Below, piece by piece: positions 7,072 to 13,290 of a stretch of DNA of 16,473 bases (position 1 is the first letter of the stretch; every line of letters starts with the position of its first letter). The DNA comes from an uncultured Actinomyces sp. (GTDB lineage: Bacteria > Actinomycetota > Actinomycetes > Actinomycetales > Actinomycetaceae). The notes under the pieces are model-generated. The model was not told the DNA's origin, did not search any database, and saw only the letters and a list, made by a program, of their open reading frames with translations. Where the stretch lies: assembly GCA_938028585.1 (NCBI GenBank), contig CALIZH010000400.1, positions 1 through 16,473 of the forward strand, given 5' to 3'. The position numbers were made by a program, and so were the translations under genes.

Positions 7072-8499
7072 TCAAGCAGAGAGGGATGTTCGGCCTCGGC
7101 GCCCCAGAGAACGGTGGCGACGAATCACGCCGACGACAGTGATGCCAACCATCCACGCAGCCGACATCAGTAGCCCCTGCAGACTTTCCGCATCCAAGGA
7201 CAGCACGACGACCATCGCAGCAATGAAGGCGATAAACAGCCAGGCGGAGAAGACACCACCAGGAAGCGGGAAGGTCGAGCTGCGATGTTTGTTCGGGTAC
7301 TTGCGCACGTAGAACAGGTAAGCAATAACAATCAAAACCCATACAACCATGAAGAGGGTTGCCGACATTGCGGTGACCACGGTGAAAACGCTCAGGATTG
7401 AATCGCCAAAAGCCAGAAGAACAGCGGCGGAAAGCAAGAACACACACGAAAGGAAAAGTGCATTCTGGGGGACGTGACGCTTTGAGAGACGACCAAAGAA
7501 GGGGGCCGCATCGCCCTGAAGTGAGAGGGAGAAGAGCATCCTCGAGGTGGAGTAGATCCCCGAGTTGGCCGACGAGGCCGCAGAAGTGAGCACCACCAAG
7601 TTCACCAGTGAGGCCGCTGCACCCAGTCCCGTCATTGAGAACATCGTGACGAAAGGCGACTGGGTCTTATCAATCTGATCCCAGGGCGTCACCATCATGA
7701 TGACCGCAAGAGAGCAGATGTAGAACAGAACAACACGAACGGGAATCGAATTGATTGCCTTGGGAAGAGTTTGCGTGGGGTTCGAGGTTTCGGCAACGGT
7801 CGTTCCAACAAGCTCAATACCAACGAAAGCAAAAACTGCGATCTGGAAGCCACCCAGAAATCCGCTCAATCCCGTTGGGAATAGGCCTCCGTGACTCCAC
7901 AGGTTCGAAACCGCCGCGGTTGTACCGTTGCTGTCACGCATGCCAATGGCGATCATCACGACGCCGACACCAATCAGAGCAATGATTGCAACGATCTTAA
8001 TCATCGCGAACCAGAATTCGGTCTCTCCGAAAGCCTTAACGGTCATCGCATTGAGAGTGAAGAGGAGGAGCGCCGTAGCAAGAACGGGAATCCACGCGGG
8101 CAGGTTCGGAAACCAAAAACGCACGTAACCGGTGATGGCAACGACGTCAGCAATACCTGTAACCACCCAACACAGCCAGTAGGTCCATCCCATGACAAAC
8201 CCCAGGGTTGGGCCGAGGAAGTGCCGAATAATATCGGCAAAAGTGCCGTATCTCTTATCCGAAAGGAGGATCTCACCCATCGCACGCATGAACAGAAAGA
8301 GCGCGCTGCCAATAATCAGATAGACCAGAAGGATCGATGGACCAGCCGTTGCAATGGTCTTTCCGGAGCCCATGAAGAGACCGGTACCGATTGCACCGCC
8401 GATAGCGATGAGCTGGATATGGCGGTTCGTTAGATTGCGCTGAAGCTCGCGGCCCGAGGCGTCGCCGAAGCTCTGCTCATCGTGTTCGCTGGTGCTCAT
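7072..8499 (-). CDS. cycA: D-serine/D-alanine/glycine permease, CycA family
   Basis: This is an amino acid:proton symporter of the AAT/APC family, with 475 residues (E. coli CycA has about 470) and around twelve membrane segments. The N-terminal block RNLTNRHIQLIAIGG...GTGLFMGSGKTI (about 21-49) is nearly identical to E. coli CycA. So are FWFAMIKIVAI, SGFLGGFQIAVFAFVGIELVGTT and VVLTSAASSANSGIYSTSRM, the latter in the region that lines the substrate path. I therefore use cycA rather than a generic permease name, though closely related family members take up other neutral amino acids. The ATG at 8499 is chosen because MSTSEHDEQ matches the usual hydrophilic N-terminus; the frame is open upstream to 8610 but would run into the divergent gene. 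No terminator is visible after the stop; the TPP riboswitch begins about 20 bases later. Confidence 0.9.
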   Translation of the reverse strand: MSTSEHDEQSFGDASGRELQRNLTNRHIQLIAIGGAIGTGLFMGSGKTIATAGPSILLVYLIIGSALFLFMRAMGEILLSDKRYGTFADIIRHFLGPTLGFVMGWTYWLCWVVTGIADVVAITGYVRFWFPNLPAWIPVLATALLLFTLNAMTVKAFGETEFWFAMIKIVAIIALIGVGVVMIAIGMRDSNGTTAAVSNLWSHGGLFPTGLSGFLGGFQIAVFAFVGIELVGTTVAETSNPTQTLPKAINSIPVRVVLFYICSLAVIMMVTPWDQIDKTQSPFVTMFSMTGLGAAASLVNLVVLTSAASSANSGIYSTSRMLFSLSLQGDAAPFFGRLSKRHVPQNALFLSCVFLLSAAVLLAFGDSILSVFTVVTAMSATLFMVVWVLIVIAYLFYVRKYPNKHRSSTFPLPGGVFSAWLFIAFIAAMVVVLSLDAESLQGLLMSAAWMVGITVVGVIRRHRSLGRRGRTSLSA

Positions 8500-8572
8500 T
8501 GTGATCCGTTCTCTCAGTTGAGCTTTCCACGCTAGCATGCCCCATCGGGATAGATGAGAGAAAATAGCTTGT

Positions 8573-8968
8573 ATGAGTGAAGTGATGATTTCCGTCGCCA
8601 ATGTTCCCACCGAGCGTGCACATCGATATGGGCATCAGCTTGCCTCACATATGGGACGGAAAATCGACGCGCAGTGGGATGATGAATCAGCTCGCGGAAC
8701 GCTGATCTTCACTCGTGAGGGGATGCCCGGCGGCGAGTGCGCAATCTCGTGTACAGACCAGCACTTGCGTCTTGAGCTGAAGACTTCTCCCGAGGCCGTG
8801 GAGCACCTTGAGTTTGTCGTCGGGATTCACCTAGCTCGCTTTGGGTATCGCGACGGGCTTGAGGTTGCGTGGATGAGGAAGAATCCTGGCGATGGTGTGG
8901 AAACTCCCGGAACCACGCAGGGTCCCTTAACAGCAGAAGATATCGAGCGTCACCGACGCTCTAAGTAA
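8573..8968 (+). CDS. DUF2218 domain protein
   Basis: A small soluble protein of 131 residues that fits the DUF2218 family. Residues 8-105 show the family pattern: a helix with RAHRYGHQLASHMGRK, then a beta-rich part with GTLIFTREG, a GGECAISC strand, LRLELKTSPEAVEHLEFVVGIHLARFGYR and a final VAWMR. The function of the family is unknown. About 25 extra C-terminal residues (PGDGVETPGTTQGPLTAEDI) look disordered. No signal peptide or membrane segment is seen. It is transcribed divergently from cycA across a 73-base gap, and its 3' end overlaps that of the SRPBCC gene by 19 bases. No strong Shine-Dalgarno precedes the ATG; an internal ATG four codons in (8585) is an alternative start. Confidence 0.8.
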   Translation: MSEVMISVANVPTERAHRYGHQLASHMGRKIDAQWDDESARGTLIFTREGMPGGECAISCTDQHLRLELKTSPEAVEHLEFVVGIHLARFGYRDGLEVAWMRKNPGDGVETPGTTQGPLTAEDIERHRRSK

Positions 8969-9429
8969 TCCTTCGCGCTTTCAACGGCCTGATCCCACAA
9001 ACCGGCTTCGTCTTCCCAAAGCTGGTAGGCCTCGTCCTCATCATCACTGAGGGCGGCAATTCCCGATTCCTCAACGTGAAGTGCAATCTTGCCTTTTTCT
9101 TCCGAAAGTGAGACCTCGATAGTCGTCAGCATTTCTTCGGGGAATTCATCACTGGCCACGGGATACCAGCGGAATCGCACGACATCCATGGGATCCTCGT
9201 CGAGTTTTTCGACAAGCCATGTTCCCGCTTCCGGATCGGTGACGTGGTACAGCCCGTCATCACCGTGCTCAACATCATGGTCACCCAGCGGTCCATCATT
9301 GATCCACCAGCCGGGCTCAGAGACCAAGGCCCAGGCATTCTCGATGGTGGTGTCAATGAGCACGTCGGCTTCAACACTATCCGTGTTCTGACCGGGGGTT
9401 TCTGTTTCGTCATCACCGAAGAAGTCCAT
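8950..9429 (-). CDS. SRPBCC / AHSA1-like domain protein
   Basis: The 159-residue acidic protein resembles the SRPBCC (START/Bet v1-like) superfamily, close to the Aha1-homology group. After a disordered acidic N-terminus (MDFFGDDETETPGQ), residues about 20-157 run as VEADVLIDTTIENAWALVSEPGWW, then strands with TWLVEKL, DVVRFRWYP and MLTTIEVSLSEE, and a long C-terminal helix ending WDQAVESAKDYLERR. That order (strand, two short helices, sheet, long C-terminal helix) fits the helix-grip fold. Such proteins bind hydrophobic ligands or act as cochaperones; no specific ligand can be named here. It follows the exported peptidase gene on the same strand after a 125-base gap and overlaps the DUF2218 gene tail to tail. 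Confidence 0.75.
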   Translation of the reverse strand: MDFFGDDETETPGQNTDSVEADVLIDTTIENAWALVSEPGWWINDGPLGDHDVEHGDDGLYHVTDPEAGTWLVEKLDEDPMDVVRFRWYPVASDEFPEEMLTTIEVSLSEEKGKIALHVEESGIAALSDDEDEAYQLWEDEAGLWDQAVESAKDYLERR

Positions 9430-9501
9430 AGCTCAACGTTAGCGAGCCTAGGCCCGGCTGCCAAGGCCAGCGGGGAAATTGACGACAGGACAAGCCTCTA
9501 C

Positions 9502-9552
9502 GGACCGAGCCGGTCCCAGTTATTTCCAGGCGCTTCTTTGAAGAATCAGCGC
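9502..9552 (-). terminator. Two hairpins after the peptidase gene, possible terminator region
   Basis: Directly after the peptidase stop (9555) the minus strand holds AGCGC-type arms at 9530-9534 and 9548-9552 with inner pairing TTCTT/AAGAA. Further on is a clean 6-bp stem GGACCG/CGGTCC with a 3-base loop (9502-9516). Neither is followed by a run of T on the minus strand, so a classical Rho-independent terminator is not shown. The region separates the peptidase from the SRPBCC gene. Confidence 0.35.
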
Positions 9553-9554
9553 TT

Positions 9555-11207
9555 CTAGGAGTCAGCCCCACACTGAAGATCGGCACTGGGAACGACATTA
9601 CGCAGGAAGTAACCTTCGACAGCTGTCGCCACACACTTGCTTCCGTTCTTCGAGTACGCGGTGTGATTCCAACCATCCCAAGTCACCAACACGCCCGACG
9701 ACAGCTGCTTCGCCAGATTCTGGGACATCACATAGGGGGTTGCAGGATCATGAGTCGTACCAACGACCATGATGGGGGCTGCACCCTCAGCCTTGATTGC
9801 GTGGCGCTTCGCGTGCTTGGTCGGCCAGCCTTCAAGACTGGCGGAGGTGTAGCCGGCAAGATCACCAAAGATCATCAGCTCTTGCTTAAGTGCTGTCGCA
9901 TCCTTCTCCCATTGGGCTGCATCACCAACAGGCTCGAAGTCCAGGGAGTTAATAGCAACGATCGCATCCATCGAATTCGATGAGTAGCTTCCGTCCTTAT
10001 TGCGTTCGCTCAGCAAGTCTGCAACGTAGAGCAGCGTCGAGCCGTCCTCTGAGTTCAGCGCTTGCTGCATTCCCTGGGTGAGGATTGAATACGTCTGCGT
10101 CGAGTACAGCAGCCCAACGACAGCGCTCATTGCGAGGTCGTGAGTGAGCGGGCGATTCGGATCTGAGGTTTGGAGCGGTGAGTTGTACAAGCGGTCGAAG
10201 AAGTTCTTCATCTGCTTCATGCCGGCATCTGCATCGCCCTTGAGCGGACAGTTACGTGCTGCCTGGCAATCCTCCACCCAGTGACGCAGGGAAGCCTCAA
10301 AGCCGCGCATCTGCATGGCGGAGAGCTCATCACCGCTCACCGAGGGGTCAAGTGCACCGTCGAGCACCATGTGACCGACGTTTCCGGGGAATTGCTCGGC
10401 GTAGGTGGCGCCCAGGAAAGTTCCGTAGGAGTAGCCCAGGTAGTTGAATTTCTCTTGCCCAAGCAGCGCGCGAACCATATCGAAGTCCTTCGACGCATTC
10501 ACGGTGTCGATGTGCTTGAAGATGTCACCGCTGAGGTCTTGACAGCCCTTGGCGAGATCTCGAGAAGTATCTTCTGCGAGCTTGATCATTTCTGCGGGAC
10601 TTGCGTTCGGGTCGATCGGGTTTCGCGTTCCAGCTGCGTCGCCGTCACGCTCTTCATCAGTTCGGCAACGGACAGGGGTTGATGCTCCGACGCCTCGCGG
10701 ATCCAGAGCAACAATGTCAAAAGCCGAGACAAGCCCACTGCCCAAAGAGGTGGTGACCTGTGAGGTAAGTGCGGACACCGATGCTCCGCCGGGGCCGCCA
10801 AGGTTGTAGAAAAGTGCCTTGCCTTCACTCTGGTCCCCGCGGTGGACCGCTAATGCAAGGGTGATTTGATTCCCGTCGAGGTTTTCCCAGTCCAGCGGTG
10901 CAGTCAGCGACGCACACTGGTACTTGTTGATGTCGCGCGGTGCAGACACCCCGGTGCTTGTGATTTCCGAGGCCTCGCACTGTCGCCAATTGAGCGGCTG
11001 AGAGTAAAACTGCTCTTTCGTGGGCTTGCCGGGAAGCGGGTCTGCCGCATGCGCGACCGTCACCTTGTTTTGGCTGTTCGAGGTACCTGCGGCGGCGCTG
11101 GTGGCAGCCTGATCGATGGCATTCTTCGCGTAGTATGCGATGCCAAAGTTTGTGGCAAGCGCAAGGACGATCAACACGGAGACGATCAGGCGGGAGCGTG
11201 AATTCAT
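9555..11207 (-). CDS. Exported alpha/beta-hydrolase, tripeptidyl aminopeptidase (TAP/SlpD-like)
   Basis: The 550-residue protein resembles actinobacterial mycelium-associated tripeptidyl aminopeptidases (MEROPS S33), which trim peptides outside the membrane. An N-terminal hydrophobic segment (about 6-26, LIVSVLIVLALATNFGIAYY) is a signal peptide or membrane anchor, without a lipobox. The oxyanion region NLGGPGGAS is at 135-143, DPRGVGAS at 169-176 and the nucleophile elbow GYSYGT at 258-263 with Ser260. The C-terminal TAP-like domain contributes the Asp of HDPATPY (about 487) and the His of WNHTAY (about 515). Cysteines at 314/320 and 525/546 could form disulphides, which fits export. The ATG at 11207 lies 20 bases after the holB stop, with AGGG about seven bases before it, so it is probably the last gene of topA-tmk-holB-peptidase. 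Peptide specificity is inferred from the family. Confidence 0.88.
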   Translation of the reverse strand: MNSRSRLIVSVLIVLALATNFGIAYYAKNAIDQAATSAAAGTSNSQNKVTVAHAADPLPGKPTKEQFYSQPLNWRQCEASEITSTGVSAPRDINKYQCASLTAPLDWENLDGNQITLALAVHRGDQSEGKALFYNLGGPGGASVSALTSQVTTSLGSGLVSAFDIVALDPRGVGASTPVRCRTDEERDGDAAGTRNPIDPNASPAEMIKLAEDTSRDLAKGCQDLSGDIFKHIDTVNASKDFDMVRALLGQEKFNYLGYSYGTFLGATYAEQFPGNVGHMVLDGALDPSVSGDELSAMQMRGFEASLRHWVEDCQAARNCPLKGDADAGMKQMKNFFDRLYNSPLQTSDPNRPLTHDLAMSAVVGLLYSTQTYSILTQGMQQALNSEDGSTLLYVADLLSERNKDGSYSSNSMDAIVAINSLDFEPVGDAAQWEKDATALKQELMIFGDLAGYTSASLEGWPTKHAKRHAIKAEGAAPIMVVGTTHDPATPYVMSQNLAKQLSSGVLVTWDGWNHTAYSKNGSKCVATAVEGYFLRNVVPSADLQCGADS

Positions 11208-11227
11208 GCCTCTACCCTATTCGATGT

Positions 11228-12475
11228 CTAGACCTGCGGTCGAAGTGAGAGTGCCATCGACTCCAAAATCAGAGGGACTGACATGTTTGTTGTCAGCCGC
11301 TTTCGAGCTTCCTCAATTGCTTGGACTCTCTTCATGGTCTGCTGCGGGGTGGATTGAGAACAGAGCTGGTCGATGAGATCTAGGCAGTCATCATTGATCG
11401 GCTCTTGATCCGTTCCCAATTGCCGCAGGAGAACGTCCCTATAGATTCCCAAGAGGTCGACGAGGGCTCGATCAAGAGAATCTTGAATGGCTCGCTTTGA
11501 ACGTCGCTTCTGATCTTCTTCGAGTTCACGGATACGTGCACGCTGATGCGAGGCCGGGCTCTGGCCTTCTTCCATTCCCAATTGGCGCATGAGTTCGGCC
11601 TTTTCGCGGGCGTTGCGTTCTTCAGATTGGGATTCTGCTTGAGTTTTCGCAATGGAGAGGAGGTCCTCTGCGGCAAAGACCGCTTCACCAACAGAACGCA
11701 CCTGTGCCGGGGCAGTGATGATCTGCCGGCGACGCTGACGCATCTTGGGGTCTTTCGCGAGGGCCCGAGCCAAGCCGATATGCGATTGAGCTGCACGGGC
11801 TGCAGATAGCGCATCCGCAGGATCAACACCGTCACGACGAACCAGAAGGTCCGCAACAGCGTGCGGATCTGGAATTCGCAGTCCCAGATGCCGGCATCGC
11901 GAACGGATGGTGGTGATCATGTCTTCTGCACTGGGAGCACAGAGCAGCCACACCGTGCGCTCTGGCGGTTCTTCAATTGCCTTAAGAAGAACATTCGCCG
12001 TGCGTTCCATCATGCGGTCAGCATCTTCAATGACGATGACCCGCCAACGTCCCTGCGAGGGCGCGGTCTGTGCACGCAAGACGATCTGGCGAACCTCATC
12101 GATACGAATTTGCGTAGATTCCGTGGTGAGGATCGAAACATCACCGTTTGTCCGAGCCATTGTGGTCCGGCATCCTGGACACTGTCCGCATCCGGGGAAC
12201 TCTCCGGTGCACTGAAGGGCCGCTGCAAAAGCGATTGCCGCAACCGAACGCCCCGAACCGGGAGGCCCGGTGATGAGCCATGCATGGGTCATTGAGCGAG
12301 ATGGGTCATCAGTGGGCTGAGTGAGCGACGAGACATCTGCACGCACGGAGCCTGAAGTTTCCGCAGGTGGATGCGTCTCTTGGGTATGGTCGACGATTGC
12401 TCGGGCGCCTTGAGCCGCCTGTTGCAATACCGCCAGGGCATGTTCCTGGCCGACCAATTCATCCCAAACGCTCAC
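11228..12475 (-). CDS. holB: DNA polymerase III, delta' subunit
   Basis: The delta' subunit is part of the clamp loader that places the beta clamp on DNA during replication. The 415-residue protein has a P-loop-like GPPGSGRS (about 70-77), four zinc-binding cysteines (C89, C96, C99, C102), VIVIEDADRM (about 147-155, Walker B-like), KAIEEPP (165-171) and the SRC motif of clamp-loader ATPases (192-194, RSRCRHL). The P-loop lysine is replaced by arginine, in line with delta' acting as a non-hydrolysing stator. A polar insert (about 28-62) precedes the P-loop. The C-terminal 150 residues are helical and rich in charged residues, as expected for the collar domain plus a variable extension (EERNAREKAELMRQ). 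It starts with GTG at 12475, overlapping the tmk TGA as GTGA, so the two are coupled. Confidence 0.93.
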   Translation of the reverse strand: MSVWDELVGQEHALAVLQQAAQGARAIVDHTQETHPPAETSGSVRADVSSLTQPTDDPSRSMTHAWLITGPPGSGRSVAAIAFAAALQCTGEFPGCGQCPGCRTTMARTNGDVSILTTESTQIRIDEVRQIVLRAQTAPSQGRWRVIVIEDADRMMERTANVLLKAIEEPPERTVWLLCAPSAEDMITTIRSRCRHLGLRIPDPHAVADLLVRRDGVDPADALSAARAAQSHIGLARALAKDPKMRQRRRQIITAPAQVRSVGEAVFAAEDLLSIAKTQAESQSEERNAREKAELMRQLGMEEGQSPASHQRARIRELEEDQKRRSKRAIQDSLDRALVDLLGIYRDVLLRQLGTDQEPINDDCLDLIDQLCSQSTPQQTMKRVQAIEEARKRLTTNMSVPLILESMALSLRPQV

Positions 12476-13215
12476 AGAAGAATGCCATCCTCTTCCAGAA
12501 GAGCCCAGAGCGTTGCCTGAGACTCAACGGGCTTGGTATCTTCTGCAGCTTCTTCGGGCAATCCCTGGAATGCCGCATCAACACGTTCTTCCAGAACTCC
12601 GCGAATTTCACTGAAGACCTGATCTTCAGTTCCCACACCATCGATGACGACGATGCGATCCGCTTCAGAATCCGCAAGCGCCAAGTACTGGTGGCGAACG
12701 CGCTCATGGAATTCCATAGATTCGCGTTCCATTCGGTCCGGTTCACCACCGCGACGTCGCGCGGCAACTTCCGGTGGAACATCAATCAGCAGAGTGAGAT
12801 CGGGGAGCAAACTTTCCGTTGCCCACATAGACAGGCTGCGGATTTCATCCACACCCAAGCTGCGCGCAGCTCCCTGATAAGCCAAAGACGAGTCAATGTA
12901 GCGATCGACCAGAACAATTTCTCCGCGTTCAAGTGCCGGCCTGATCAGGGTTGCGACATGGTAGGCACGATCAGCGGCATACAGAAGTGCTTCGGTGCGG
13001 GGATCAACATCTTCCGGTCCATTCTGAACCAATTGACGCAGAGTCGTCCCCAGCTCTGTTCCACCGGGTTCTCGGGTGACAACCACCTGTTGTCCGCGTT
13101 CTTCAAACCACCGGCGAACCCGCTGAATTTGGGTACTTTTACCGGTCCCATCACCACCTTCAAAGGTGATGAAGAGTCCGCGCCCCGCCTGTGCACCACT
13201 ACCCATTGATCTCAT
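12472..13215 (-). CDS. tmk: Thymidylate kinase (dTMP kinase)
   Basis: Tmk phosphorylates dTMP to dTDP with ATP, the step that feeds dTTP synthesis. With the ATG at 13215 it has 247 residues. The P-loop EGGDGTGKST is at about 19-28, TREPGGTELG (47-56) is the dTMP-binding loop, the DRY motif is at 104-106 followed by SSLAYQG, and RRRGGEPDRME (153-163) is the LID region. About 35 acidic C-terminal residues (ERVDAAFQGLPEEAAEDTKP onward) extend past the usual end of about 210 residues. The start is uncertain: ATG at 13206 is three codons in and equally plausible, while the ATG at 13254 falls inside the loop of the inverted repeat behind topA and is unlikely. It lies between topA and holB and shares a four-base overlap with holB. 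Confidence 0.93.
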   Translation of the reverse strand: MRSMGSGAQAGRGLFITFEGGDGTGKSTQIQRVRRWFEERGQQVVVTREPGGTELGTTLRQLVQNGPEDVDPRTEALLYAADRAYHVATLIRPALERGEIVLVDRYIDSSLAYQGAARSLGVDEIRSLSMWATESLLPDLTLLIDVPPEVAARRRGGEPDRMERESMEFHERVRHQYLALADSEADRIVVIDGVGTEDQVFSEIRGVLEERVDAAFQGLPEEAAEDTKPVESQATLWALLEEDGILL

Positions 13216-13232
13216 GTCTCTATCTTGACAGT

Positions 13233-13271
13233 GCCCACCCGCATTTGCGTCCATTTTGGCAGCGGGTGGGC
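13233..13271 (-). repeat. 10-bp perfect inverted repeat between topA and tmk
   Basis: GCCCACCCGC (13233-13242) and GCGGGTGGGC (13262-13271) are exact reverse complements around a 19-base loop. The hairpin would form in the transcript 19 bases after the topA stop and about 17 bases before the tmk start. On the minus strand it is followed by ACTGTC, not a T run, so a strong classical terminator is not indicated. It could act as a partial terminator, an RNA processing or stability element, or a block to ribosome read-in. Confidence 0.75.
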
Positions 13272-13290
13272 GAAAGAAAATTCCTTCTCA

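Noticed and set aside
8500..8610. Longer CycA starting at 8610
   Set aside because: The added residues would overlap the divergent DUF2218 gene and are not part of the family N-terminus.
12367..13209. A 280-codon open frame on the plus strand opposite tmk
   Set aside because: It is a shadow of tmk and the start of holB; no family features or ribosome site.
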